From assembly GCF_005844085.1 (NCBI RefSeq), contig NZ_VCDI01000005.1, positions 124,001 through 188,000 of the forward strand: 64,000 nt of DNA. Reading direction: 5' to 3'. Shown piece by piece: positions 9,077-17,718 of the stretch (its first letter is position 1; every line of letters starts with the position of its first letter). This DNA is from Lichenicoccus roseus. GTDB taxonomy: Bacteria > Pseudomonadota > Alphaproteobacteria > Acetobacterales > Acetobacteraceae. Under the pieces are notes generated by a model. That model had not been told where the DNA came from. It saw only the letters and a list, made by a program, of their open reading frames with translations, and made no database searches. A program made the position numbers and the translations under genes.

Positions 9077-10141
9077 ATGCTTCGCCGCTACGTCAGCCTT
9101 GCCACCCTGAAGGCGTTCGCCCTCGCCGCCGCGGCGTTGACCGGACTGCTCAGCCTGCTCGAACTGGTCGAACAGCTCGCCTCCGTCGGCCAGGGGCGCT
9201 ACCGCCTCGCTGACGCGTTCGTCTACGTGCTGCTCACCGCACCGGGCCGCTTCCTGCAGGTGACGCCGATGGCCATGCTGCTGGGTGCGCTGCTGGCGCT
9301 CGGCGCGCTGGCTCGCAACTCCGAGCTCGTCGCCATGCTGGGCCTGGGCATCTCCGCCCGGCGCATCGTGGGCTCGGTCCTGCTGCCGATCGTGCCGATC
9401 GTCGTCCTCCTGCTGGCGCTGGCCGAGTTCGTGATCCCGCCGGCGCAGCGCTATGCCCAGGACGACCGCGCGGCCGCCCTGGACGCGGCCTCCTCGGCAT
9501 CCGGCGACAACAGCCTGTGGGCGCAGAACAATCGCCAGTACCTGAACATCCAGCGCTTCAGGAACGACCGAACGCCGGTCGGCATCGACATCTACCGGTT
9601 CGCACCGGATGGCCGGTTGATCAGCATCGTCCATGCCGACCACGCCACCATCCGCCCCGATGGCGAGTGGCTGCTCGCCGACGTGTCGCGCAAGATCAAC
9701 ACTGCGGCCGACCTGACCACCGAGCATCTCGCAACCCTGTCCTGGCATGCGTTCGTGACACCGCGGGAGATGCAGGTGCTCACCCTGCCGCTGACCAGCA
9801 TCCCGCCCACCGCGCTGTATCGCCAGGTGCACAGCCTGGAGGCGCGCAACGAGGGGGCCAGCCACTACGAGCACCAGCTGTGGGAGCGGATCTGCCTGCC
9901 GGTGACGCTCGCCGCCATGGTGATGATCGCGTCGGCCTTCATGTTCGGCGCCGGGCGAACGCAGAGCACCGGGCGGAGCCTGCTGTTCGGCGCCGGCTTC
10001 GGGATCGTGTTCTCGCTGGGGCAGCTGATCTTCAGCCGGCTTGGCGTGTTGCTCGATCTCGATGCCGCGGTCACCGCGCTGACCCCGGCCCTGCTGACGA
10101 TCTGGCTGTCTCTCTACCTGTTCCGCACGGCGAGCCGTTGA
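9077..10141 (+). CDS. lptG: LPS export permease LptG
   Basis: A 354-residue partner of LptF (family length about 360). It shows the conserved LSLLELVEQL and LTAPGRFLQVTPMAMLLGALLALG of the N-terminal membrane domain, including the residues that contact LptB, a periplasmic domain, and C-terminal helices beginning near ERICLPVTLAAMVMI. It works with LptF and LptB in LPS extraction; lptB is not in this window. The 3' end overlaps the convergent CDP-alcohol phosphatidyltransferase gene by 28 bases. Confidence 0.88.
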   Translation: MLRRYVSLATLKAFALAAAALTGLLSLLELVEQLASVGQGRYRLADAFVYVLLTAPGRFLQVTPMAMLLGALLALGALARNSELVAMLGLGISARRIVGSVLLPIVPIVVLLLALAEFVIPPAQRYAQDDRAAALDAASSASGDNSLWAQNNRQYLNIQRFRNDRTPVGIDIYRFAPDGRLISIVHADHATIRPDGEWLLADVSRKINTAADLTTEHLATLSWHAFVTPREMQVLTLPLTSIPPTALYRQVHSLEARNEGASHYEHQLWERICLPVTLAAMVMIASAFMFGAGRTQSTGRSLLFGAGFGIVFSLGQLIFSRLGVLLDLDAAVTALTPALLTIWLSLYLFRTASR

Positions 10142-11019
10142 CCAGCAACAGCCAGGCTTGCGGCGAAGCGGCGATAGCGGCGCTGCTGGCCGACCAGGAG
10201 CAGGACGAGGATCGCGCTTAGCCCGGCGATCTCGGCATAGAAGTAGAACAGCGGGACGCCGCAGAGGGCGAACGCGAAGATCCCCATCGTGCGGGTGTTG
10301 GCGGACAGCACCGACCAGCGGCGCACGGATGGTGCGAAGGTCTCGCGGTAGCGCTGCCGGAACTGCTCGACAGGCAACCTGGCTTCACCGGCGGCAAGCT
10401 CGCGCCGGACGTTGGCATCCGGCACGCTGGCAAACGACTGCACCCCGGCATAGAGGCGCCAGGCCGTCCGGAAAAGCGCGGCAACCGGCGAGGCGGGCAC
10501 GGCAGCGGCTCCCGGCCCCGCCGGGCCGCCCTTGTTCCGTCCCAGGCCCCAGCGCTCGTACTCCTCGCGCTGCCGCTCATAGACGGCCGACTGCACCGCG
10601 TGGCATGCCCCGGCCAGCACGATGACGACCCAGGCCCAGCCGCCGTCGCGAGCGCCGAGCCGGAGCGCCAGTGCCGCGTAGACGCCGATGAAGGTGACGT
10701 AGTCGCAGATGCCGTCGAGGACGCGGCCGATCTCGGATTGCGCGTTGGTCAGGCGCGCGAGCTGGCCGTCGGCGCCATCCATGACGTGCCACAGGATCAT
10801 CAGGCCGAAGCCGGCGATCACGAAGCCGGTGCGGTCGTAGCGAAAATACGCGAATGACGCCGCGATCCCGCACGCCATGCCGAACAGCGAGACCGCGTTG
10901 GGGGTGATGCCGATGCTGGCGAACCGCCGCGCAAGCCAGCCCGCCAGCGGATGGATGCAGATCCGGTTGGTGAACTCCTCGATCTCCAGCGTCCGCCGGA
11001 CCGGCTCGGCAAGCTGCAT
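10114..11019 (-). CDS. CDP-alcohol phosphatidyltransferase (DIPP-synthase-like)
   Basis: A 301-residue membrane enzyme with the complete family signature DG(x)2AR(x)8G(x)3D(x)3D: D84, G85, A88, R89, G98, D102 and D106. It would transfer a phospho-alcohol from a CDP-alcohol to a hydroxyl acceptor. The N-terminal NRICIHPLAGWLA and GITPNAVSLFG resemble the DIPP-synthase half of the fused archaeal IPCT-DIPPS enzymes. It is the last gene of a three-gene operon, four bases after the cytidylyltransferase, so CDP-inositol is the predicted donor. The acceptor (inositol-1-phosphate, a diacylglycerol, ceramide or glycan) cannot be read from the sequence. Confidence 0.85.
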   Translation of the reverse strand: MQLAEPVRRTLEIEEFTNRICIHPLAGWLARRFASIGITPNAVSLFGMACGIAASFAYFRYDRTGFVIAGFGLMILWHVMDGADGQLARLTNAQSEIGRVLDGICDYVTFIGVYAALALRLGARDGGWAWVVIVLAGACHAVQSAVYERQREEYERWGLGRNKGGPAGPGAAAVPASPVAALFRTAWRLYAGVQSFASVPDANVRRELAAGEARLPVEQFRQRYRETFAPSVRRWSVLSANTRTMGIFAFALCGVPLFYFYAEIAGLSAILVLLLVGQQRRYRRFAASLAVAGQRLAVRNR

Positions 11020-11023
11020 CCGG

Positions 11024-11740
11024 CTACAGCCGCCCGGAGGCCAGCAGTGCCTCGGCCTTGCCGAGCGCCACCGGGTCGTCGACGTCGATCCAGACCCGGT
11101 CGCCGATATCGAACACCAGGGCGCGTCCGTGCCGCGCCAGGGCGTTCATCGCGCCCGAGATGCTGTCGTCGCCGTTCGCCTGGCTTTCCTCGAGGGCATC
11201 GAACATCGCCGGCCCGCACAGGAACACGCCGGTATCGTAGCAGTCGAACTCCGCGATCAGCTTGCCGATCGCGGTGATGCGTCCGGACGACGAGGCGACC
11301 CGGGTGACATCCTCCGGATCGTTGATCGGATCCGTGATGTTGTAGTCGACGCCCAGCACGACGCTATCCTGCGCGTGCGGCGCCGTCATCATGTCGCGCA
11401 GGATCGCCGGATCGACCAGGTGATCGCACATCGTAAGCAGGAACGGTCCCTCGAAATGCCCCTTCGCCTTGAGCAGCGACACGCCGTTGGCGCGCTGCCA
11501 CTCGGTGTTGACGATATGGCTGATCCGGGTGCCGTTCCGCGCCGAGAGGCCGTCGAGGAAGCTGCGTAGTTCCTCGCCACGATAGCCGCTGACGACGAAG
11601 AACTCGTCGATGCCGGCCGCAACCGCCCGGTCGATGACCTGCTCGATCAGCGGTATGCCGGCAACCGGCACAAGTGGCTTCAGGTCATCGCCGACCCGCA
11701 GCCGGGCGCCCTGCCCGGCTGCCACGATCAGGCACTTCAT
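11024..11740 (-). CDS. CTP:inositol-1-phosphate cytidylyltransferase-like nucleotidyltransferase
   Basis: A 238-residue sugar-nucleotidyltransferase fold. It has the N-terminal nucleotide loop AAGQGARL with the following KPLVPVAGIPLI, the RANGVSLLKAK segment and a TMCDHLVDP metal site. That middle pattern is the one I associate with IPCT, the enzyme making CDP-inositol from CTP and inositol-1-phosphate, rather than with hexose nucleotidyltransferases. The context supports this: its ATG overlaps the inositol-1-phosphate synthase stop (ATGA), and a CDP-alcohol transferase follows. Substrate assignment is inference from motif and operon. Confidence 0.75.
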   Translation of the reverse strand: MKCLIVAAGQGARLRVGDDLKPLVPVAGIPLIEQVIDRAVAAGIDEFFVVSGYRGEELRSFLDGLSARNGTRISHIVNTEWQRANGVSLLKAKGHFEGPFLLTMCDHLVDPAILRDMMTAPHAQDSVVLGVDYNITDPINDPEDVTRVASSSGRITAIGKLIAEFDCYDTGVFLCGPAMFDALEESQANGDDSISGAMNALARHGRALVFDIGDRVWIDVDDPVALGKAEALLASGRL

Positions 11741-12909
11741 TGCGCGGCGGCAACCTCCAGGTCGGCCGGCGCCGTGCGGCCCTTAAACACCCGGTCCTTC
11801 TGGCCATAGGCCCGGATGAAGGCCTCCGTCATCTCGTAGGCGGTGTCGTCGGTGTACTGCACGATCGGATGCTTGCAGAAATAGGCGCTCGGGCCTTCCA
11901 GCACGCCAGAAATGCCGTTCTCCAGCGCGAGCTTGGTGCAGCGGACCATGTCGATCACCACGCCGGCGGAATTCGGGCTGTCCTCGACCGACAGCCGCAG
12001 CTCCACCTCCATCGGCATGTCGCCGAACAGATGACCCTCGATGCGCAGGAAGCAGATCTTGTTGTCGTTCTGCCATGGCACGTAGTCGCTCGGCCCGACA
12101 TGGATGTTCTCATCCTCGATGCGCTTCTTGGCGACCGACTGCACCGCCTCGGTCTTGGATTCCTTCTTCGACTTCAGCCGGTCCTGGTTCTTCATGTTCA
12201 GGAAGTCGGTGTTGCCGCCGGTGTTGAGCTGGTAGGTGCGCAGCAGCTTCACGCCGCGCTTGGCGAACAGGTCGGTCAGCACCCGGTGCACGATGGTGGC
12301 GCCGAGCTGCGACTTGATGTCGTCGCCGATGATCGGCAGGCCGGCCGCCTTGAAGCGCTCGGCATAGAGCGGCTCGCTGGCGATGAAGGCCGGCATGTTG
12401 TTGACGAAGGCGATGCCGGCTTCCAGCGCGCAGTCGGCATAGAAGCGCGCCGCCTTCTCGGACCCGACCGGCATGTAGTTCAGCAGCATGTCGGCGCCAC
12501 TGCGGCGCAGCTCGGCGACGATCTCGGCCTTGCTGAGTTCGGTGGCGGTCGAGCGCATCACGGTGCGGTCGTCGGAATAGTCGCTCATGTGCTCGGAGAT
12601 GCCGTCCAGCACCTGGCCCATGCGAACGATCACGCCCGCCTCGGGAATGTCGGCCTGGAACACCTTGGTGCAATTAGGCTTGCAGAAGATCGCCTTGTGC
12701 ACATCGGTGCCGACCTTGCGGGCGTCTACGTCGAACGCCGCCACGACCTTGATGTCCGACGGCAGGTAGCCGCCGATCTCGGTATGCATCAGGCCAACCA
12801 CGCCCTCGCGGCAACGCTCGGGCGTGTAGTAATGCAGACCCTGGATGAGGGAACTGGCGCAATTGCCGATCCCCGCGATGGCGATCCGGATGCTGCTTGG
12901 GTTCATCAT
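11737..12909 (-). CDS. ino1: Myo-inositol-1-phosphate synthase
   Basis: A 390-residue MIPS of the archaeal/actinobacterial size class (eukaryotic forms exceed 500). The Rossmann dinucleotide site is IAGIGNCASS at about residues 10-19, and the family core NTGGNTDFLNM is followed by a lysine-rich active-site segment with SKTEAV. It converts glucose-6-phosphate to inositol-1-phosphate using NAD+. The tandem ATG at 12909/12906 follows an AAGG site; an upstream in-frame extension is judged non-coding. It opens the operon with the cytidylyltransferase (4-base overlap) and the CDP-alcohol transferase, supplying their substrate. Confidence 0.9.
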   Translation of the reverse strand: MMNPSSIRIAIAGIGNCASSLIQGLHYYTPERCREGVVGLMHTEIGGYLPSDIKVVAAFDVDARKVGTDVHKAIFCKPNCTKVFQADIPEAGVIVRMGQVLDGISEHMSDYSDDRTVMRSTATELSKAEIVAELRRSGADMLLNYMPVGSEKAARFYADCALEAGIAFVNNMPAFIASEPLYAERFKAAGLPIIGDDIKSQLGATIVHRVLTDLFAKRGVKLLRTYQLNTGGNTDFLNMKNQDRLKSKKESKTEAVQSVAKKRIEDENIHVGPSDYVPWQNDNKICFLRIEGHLFGDMPMEVELRLSVEDSPNSAGVVIDMVRCTKLALENGISGVLEGPSAYFCKHPIVQYTDDTAYEMTEAFIRAYGQKDRVFKGRTAPADLEVAAAQ

Positions 12910-13018
12910 GCTATGCCTTGACTTCCAGAAGGACGGATTTGCTGGTCTATCCGGCCAGTCATACACCGTTCACGGTTGACGTCGATTCCACACGGCCGCC
13001 TCCGTCCGTCCGGACGGG

Positions 13019-13984
13019 TCAGGCCGCTTGTCTAAGCCGGGCGATATTCGCGCACACCATGGCGCTGTAGAGTTGCCGGTGCCGGTTCCTCTGCACATAG
13101 GACGGAGAGATGCGCTCGACCATCGCCCGGGTGCGCACCGAGGCATACCAGTGTGCGACACGTGTCTCCGGCGTCAAGACCTCGCCCAGCCGGACGCGCG
13201 GCACGATCCGGAACCAGTGCTCCGATATCTCCGGCGCCAGCGGATAAAAGACCGGCGGGCGATGGATCACGATCCCGTCGCCTTGGAAGCCAGCAGCCAC
13301 GTCACGCAGGAGATGCGGACCCAGCCCGTAACGCTGCAGCTGTCGCTCGCGGCTGAGCCGGACCATCGCCACCAGATAACTGGTCATCAACTGCGAGCCC
13401 GCCGCCGCACCCATCACGGCATTGTTCACGCTGCGGTGATAATACCGCTCCACCCGCCGGAACAGGCTCCAGCCATGCGGCAGTCGCCGGCAGGCCTTGC
13501 GGACCAGGTCCAGTGCGAGATGCCGCGACAGCACCAGCGGGGACTTCGACGTCCGTGCGGCGCGCGGCCAGACGATCAGTTCGGAGCCGAGGAACTGGCT
13601 GCCCGTGATGAGCGGCCGCAGCGACGCCACGGTCACCGTGTCCAGGTCCAGGTAGATGCCGCCTTGGGCATGCAGGATCGCCGCCCGCAGCACGTCCGAG
13701 CGCGCTACCGGCGTGGCAAGTCGTTGATAAAGTTCGACCAGCTCAGTCCCGAGGCCAAGCCGGGCGCCAGTCCCGGACAACAGCTGCACCACGTCGACGC
13801 GATCCATGCGCAGCTGCTTCTGTGCCAGCAGCGCGTCGCGTTGTGGGCCATCCTCGAGGGCGTCGGTGTGGTGGAGGATGATTTCCGGCAGGTCGCTGCG
13901 CTCGATCGCCGACAGGATCGCGAACACGTAGGCCCACGGGAGCTGGCCGCCAATCCAGCAGAAATGCAGTCGAGGGGGTATCAT
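13019..13984 (-). CDS. GT32-like glycosyltransferase (DXD)
   Basis: About 321 residues of a sugar-transferase family related to Gly_transf_sug/GT32. The N-terminus IPPRLHFCWIGG and the DXD metal site in GGIYLDLDT (D113 and D115) are diagnostic, as is the preceding SDVLRAAIL helix. It should transfer a hexose from a nucleotide sugar in the cytoplasm. ATG 13984 fits the conserved family N-terminus; GTG 14011 would add nine residues. It lies on the same strand as, and upstream of, the inositol operon, about 110 bases away, so cotranscription is possible. Acceptor unknown. Confidence 0.8.
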   Translation of the reverse strand: MIPPRLHFCWIGGQLPWAYVFAILSAIERSDLPEIILHHTDALEDGPQRDALLAQKQLRMDRVDVVQLLSGTGARLGLGTELVELYQRLATPVARSDVLRAAILHAQGGIYLDLDTVTVASLRPLITGSQFLGSELIVWPRAARTSKSPLVLSRHLALDLVRKACRRLPHGWSLFRRVERYYHRSVNNAVMGAAAGSQLMTSYLVAMVRLSRERQLQRYGLGPHLLRDVAAGFQGDGIVIHRPPVFYPLAPEISEHWFRIVPRVRLGEVLTPETRVAHWYASVRTRAMVERISPSYVQRNRHRQLYSAMVCANIARLRQAA

Positions 13985-14077
13985 CGGCGGAGGTCTGTTG
14001 CGGTGCGGCACACGGCGGGGAAGCTATAGAAGGGTCCGGAGCGAGTCCAACCGCCACCGACGTCGTAGGATGCCACC

Positions 14078-15238
14078 CTGACTTCACCGCATACCGCACC
14101 GCCCGGGATCGCGATCTTCCGGCAGAACCTGTTCCGTCCGTCCGAGCCGTTCATCACCCAGCAGGCACGGCTCCTGCGGCGCCACGCGCCGTTCTATGTC
14201 GGGCGGCTGCGCTTCGGCGACGCGCCTGCGGGCGCGACCTCGGTCGCGCTGCAGGATCGCGGGCTGCCCGGCGCCTGGCCGCTGATCGGCTGGCAGATGC
14301 TGACCCGCGACCCGGCGCCCTACCTGCGGCTGATCGGCGACCGGCGACCGGCCCTCATCCATGCCCATTTCGGCATCGACGGCGTCTACGCGCTGCCGAT
14401 CGCGCAACGCCTGCACGTCCCCCTGGTGACCACCTTCCACGGCTACGATGCCACCCTTTCGACCGCGGCCCTGCTCACCTCGCCGGCCTGGGCGAACTAC
14501 CCGCTGTTCCGGCGCAGGCTGGCGGCGCGGGGGGACCTGTTCCTCTGCGTGTCGCACTTCATCCGCGATCGCGTGCTGGCGATGGGCTTCCCGGCCGAGC
14601 GCACCCTGCTGCACTATACCGGTGTCGATTGCCGGGCGTTTCCGCTGCGCGATCCGGCGGAGGCAACCCCGGTCATCCTGCACGTCGCCCGACTGGTCGA
14701 GATGAAGGGCACCCGATACCTCATCGAGGCCTTCGCCGGTCTCGCGGCGCGTCATCCGGAGCTGCGCCTGGTGATCGTGGGGGACGGTCCGTTGCGGCCC
14801 GCACTCACCGCCATGTCGGTCCGGCTCGGCCTCGCGGACCGGATCAGCTTCCTGGGCGCGCGGCCGCACGCGGAGATCGCCGGCTGGATGCGCCGCGCCA
14901 TGATGCTGGTGCTGCCCAGCATCAATACCGGCACCGGCCGGGTCGAAGGGCTCGGCATGGTCCTGCTCGAAGCCGCAGCGACCGGCGTGCCGGTGGTCGC
15001 CACCGATGTCGGTGGCATCCCGGAAGGCGCCGAGGACGGCGTCACCGGAATCCTGACGCCGGAGCGCGACCCTGCCGCCCTGTTCCGCGCCATGCTGGCC
15101 CTGGCGGGCGATGCGGCGATGCGGGCACGCATGGGGCAGGCAGGCCGGAATCTCGTAGAGCGACGGTTCGACATCGTCCGCCAGAACCACGCGCTCGAAC
15201 TGCATTACGACCGGGTGCGGCTGGCACGAACTTCCTAG
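14078..15238 (+). CDS. GT4-family glycosyltransferase with apparent CTG start
   Basis: A GT-B glycosyltransferase of about 386 residues. The N-terminal IAIFRQNLFRPSEPFITQQA belongs to the family, so the ATG at 14297 is too far downstream. The middle has THAHFG-like IHAHFGIDG, and the C-terminal donor site has the E-x7-E pattern in EGLGMVLLEAA. Coding potential extends up to a TAG at 14066; between it and 14297 there is no in-frame ATG, GTG or TTG. The best start is CTG at 14078, seven bases after AGGA. A one-base homopolymer error joining it to the ATG at 14070 is the alternative. It is followed by the radical SAM gene. Confidence 0.8.
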   Translation: MTSPHTAPPGIAIFRQNLFRPSEPFITQQARLLRRHAPFYVGRLRFGDAPAGATSVALQDRGLPGAWPLIGWQMLTRDPAPYLRLIGDRRPALIHAHFGIDGVYALPIAQRLHVPLVTTFHGYDATLSTAALLTSPAWANYPLFRRRLAARGDLFLCVSHFIRDRVLAMGFPAERTLLHYTGVDCRAFPLRDPAEATPVILHVARLVEMKGTRYLIEAFAGLAARHPELRLVIVGDGPLRPALTAMSVRLGLADRISFLGARPHAEIAGWMRRAMMLVLPSINTGTGRVEGLGMVLLEAAATGVPVVATDVGGIPEGAEDGVTGILTPERDPAALFRAMLALAGDAAMRARMGQAGRNLVERRFDIVRQNHALELHYDRVRLARTS

Positions 15239-15265
15239 CCGGAAGCTGGAGTGGTATTGGGCCGA

Positions 15266-16285
15266 ATGAACCAGATCACGCCCATGCGCGACAGCGACGG
15301 CCCCGCGCAGACCGGCCGCGCGACATCGCTGCGTCGCAAGGTCGCCGGCGCCGCCTCCGGAGCCCGCTTCCTGGGGCGCGTCATCGGCTCGCGTTACAAT
15401 CCGTTGCTCGCCCAGGTCGTGGTGACGCGGCGTTGCAACCTCGCTTGCGGCTACTGCAACGAATACGATAATTTTTCGCCTCCGGTGCCTCTGCAGGATC
15501 TGCTGGCCTGGGTCGACCACCTCGCCAAGCTTAAGACGGCGTCGATCACCTTAACCGGCGGCGAGCCGCTGCTGCATCCCGACCTGGACGTGGTGATCAA
15601 GGCGGCGCGCGACCGCAAGATGATCGTCACCATGATCACCAACGGCTTCAGGCTGAGCCGCGGCTGGATCGACCGCCTCAACAGGGCCGGTCTGCAGGGA
15701 ATGCAGATCAGCATCGACAATATCGAGCCCGACGACATCTCGATGAAGAGCCTGTCCTCGGTCGAGGGGAAACTCGGCCTGCTGGCAAAGCACGCCCAGT
15801 TCAAGGTGAACGTGAACTCGGTGCTCGGCGTCACCACCGACCGCACGCAGGACGTCATCGCGGTCGCCGAAGCCGCCGCCCGTCACGGCCTGCAGCATTC
15901 GGTCGGCGTGCTGCACGACCATACCGGAACGCTGAAGGCGCTGAGCGCGGCACAGATGCAGGCCTACGAGCAGGTCACCAAGCTGTCGCCGTCGATCGTG
16001 CACGGGCTGAACTTCTGGCTGTTCCAGAAGAACCTCATGCACGGGCGGTCGAACGACTGGAAATGCCGCGCCGGCGCCCGCTACCTCTATGTCGCCGAGG
16101 ACGGCAAGGTGCACTGGTGCTCGCAGCAGCGCGGCACGCCGGGCATTCCGCTGCTCGAATACGGATTGGCGGACATCAAGCGCGAATACGCCACCCCGAA
16201 GGGCTGCAGCCCGACCTGCACCCTGAGTTGCGTCCACCAGATGAGCATGTTCGACCGCTACCGCGGCGCGCAGACCGCTAGCTAG
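15266..16285 (+). CDS. Radical SAM protein with SPASM-like C-terminal cysteines
   Basis: A 339-residue radical SAM enzyme. The CxxxCxxC cluster-binding motif is C57, C61, C64 (CNLACGYC), followed by the SAM-binding GGEPLL. The C-terminal third has further cysteines (KCRAG, HWCSQQ, then GCSPTCTLSC), indicating at least one auxiliary iron-sulfur cluster as in SPASM proteins. The reaction is unknown; no precursor-peptide gene was seen next to it. It follows a GT4 gene by 27 bases and overlaps the convergent flippase by 8 bases, so modification of a sugar or lipid-linked intermediate is plausible. GTG 15251 is an alternative start. Confidence 0.8.
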   Translation: MNQITPMRDSDGPAQTGRATSLRRKVAGAASGARFLGRVIGSRYNPLLAQVVVTRRCNLACGYCNEYDNFSPPVPLQDLLAWVDHLAKLKTASITLTGGEPLLHPDLDVVIKAARDRKMIVTMITNGFRLSRGWIDRLNRAGLQGMQISIDNIEPDDISMKSLSSVEGKLGLLAKHAQFKVNVNSVLGVTTDRTQDVIAVAEAAARHGLQHSVGVLHDHTGTLKALSAAQMQAYEQVTKLSPSIVHGLNFWLFQKNLMHGRSNDWKCRAGARYLYVAEDGKVHWCSQQRGTPGIPLLEYGLADIKREYATPKGCSPTCTLSCVHQMSMFDRYRGAQTAS

Positions 16286-17711
16286 GCACCTGTCGCCTGG
16301 CGTATCGCGAGAGGCCCAGGTAGGTCAGCGCGGTCGCGGCGATGACCACGGCAAGCTGCGAGGCCGGGTGCTGCAGGCCGGGCACCAGGCCGCCACCCGC
16401 GACCACGAGCACCATCGCCGCACTCCCCGCGACGGGCATCGCAAATACGGCCAGTAGCGGTCCGGGCCTGACCCGCCACTCCCTGCGAAGCCTGGCCGCA
16501 AGCCACAGCAGCACCGGCGGATAGATCGCCAGCCAGATCGCCGATGCCGCGATGATGCCGGGACCCGCCGGCACGGTGCAGCCCACCGCCAGGATCGAGC
16601 AGGCCAGCAGCCCCAGCGTCGTCAGCGCCAGCCTGGCGGCGAGTCCCGGGCGGCCGATGCCGATCATCATGGTCGAGAACAGCTGCGTGACGATGCGCAG
16701 CAGGGCCGCCGCCGCCAGCAGGCGCAGCGGCATTGCCGCCGCGGCGTAGGAGGCGCCGTGGCTGTCATGCAGCAGCGCGGTCAGCGGTCCGGCGGCCAGC
16801 ATCAGCGCCACCATCAGGGGCGTCACCAGGAAGGCGATCTTGCCGAGCGACCACAGCAGGATCGAGCCCAGCTCGGCAGGCGCCCCGGCCGCACGCGCGA
16901 ACACCGGCAGCGCAGTGCGGTTGACCAGCGTGCCGACCGCCATCGCCGGCTCCATGGCGATGTCGAAGGCGACCCGATACACCGCCAGCAGGGCCGGCCC
17001 GTAGAACCAGCCGATCAGCATGTAGTCGATGTTCTTGAACATCTGCTCGGAGATGTTGGACGCCGCGGAGCGCACCCCGAACCGTGCCAGCGGCCGGATC
17101 GACGCCGGCTGCACGCCCAGGCGCGGACGGAACGGGTGCGCGATCCAGGCGCCGATCATGATGAACAGGCCGCTTGCGACATAGCCCGCGACCAGCGCCC
17201 ACACGCCGGCGCCGCTCGCCCCGAGCACCAGCCGTGTCAGCGCCGCCCCGAAGGTCGCGCATACATTGACGATCGCGATCCGCTCGAACTGCAGCGACCG
17301 GTTCATCAGCGCCAGCGGCACCAGGGCAGCGCCGACCAGCGGCTGCTTGATGGCGATCGCCACGAAATACTGCGCCATCGCCGGCATGCCATAGAGCCAG
17401 GCGACCGCCGGCGCCGTGGCCAGGGTCAGGCCGGCGACCAGCGTCGCGGCGCCGACCACGTACCAGAACAGCGTGTCGAGCTGCGGCCGGGACACCGACT
17501 TCGCCTGGATCAGCGCCTCGGCGGTTCCGAGGCCGTTGAGCGCCTCGACCACCATGCCGATCGAGATCACCAGCGACGCGATGCCGACCTGCTGCTTGCT
17601 CAGGAACAGCAGCATGGCGAGGATGGTCGCGAAGTCGATGATCTTGGCGGCGATGGTGGCGCCACCGAGCCAGTTGAACCCGCGCCCCAGGGCGCGCCGA
17701 TGGTCCTGCAC
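16278..17711 (-). CDS. Wzx-type oligosaccharide flippase
   Basis: A 477-residue polytopic protein of the MOP exporter superfamily, polysaccharide branch (usual length 450-500, 12-14 helices). It has the N-terminal GFNWLGGATIAAKIIDFATI, the loop NGLGTAEALIQAKSVSR typical of lipopolysaccharide biosynthesis flippases, and FGVRSAASNISEQMFKNIDY. It would flip an undecaprenyl-linked oligosaccharide to the periplasm. The start is GTG 17711, seven bases after the upstream glycosyltransferase stop, so both are in one operon. No polymerase (Wzy) gene is recognisable in the window. Confidence 0.85.
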   Translation of the reverse strand: MQDHRRALGRGFNWLGGATIAAKIIDFATILAMLLFLSKQQVGIASLVISIGMVVEALNGLGTAEALIQAKSVSRPQLDTLFWYVVGAATLVAGLTLATAPAVAWLYGMPAMAQYFVAIAIKQPLVGAALVPLALMNRSLQFERIAIVNVCATFGAALTRLVLGASGAGVWALVAGYVASGLFIMIGAWIAHPFRPRLGVQPASIRPLARFGVRSAASNISEQMFKNIDYMLIGWFYGPALLAVYRVAFDIAMEPAMAVGTLVNRTALPVFARAAGAPAELGSILLWSLGKIAFLVTPLMVALMLAAGPLTALLHDSHGASYAAAAMPLRLLAAAALLRIVTQLFSTMMIGIGRPGLAARLALTTLGLLACSILAVGCTVPAGPGIIAASAIWLAIYPPVLLWLAARLRREWRVRPGPLLAVFAMPVAGSAAMVLVVAGGGLVPGLQHPASQLAVVIAATALTYLGLSRYARRQVPS

Positions 17712-17718
17712 GAGCGGG

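Noticed and set aside
12965-12976. ACCGT-TC-ACGGT inverted repeat upstream of the inositol-1-phosphate synthase gene
   Set aside because: Only five-base arms, with no second copy seen and no regulator nearby; not enough to call an operator.
13006-13017. Twelve-base palindrome CCGTCCGGACGG just after the GT32-like gene
   Set aside because: As a hairpin it gives only four base pairs around a four-base loop, too weak for a terminator, and such G+C-rich palindromes are expected by chance here.
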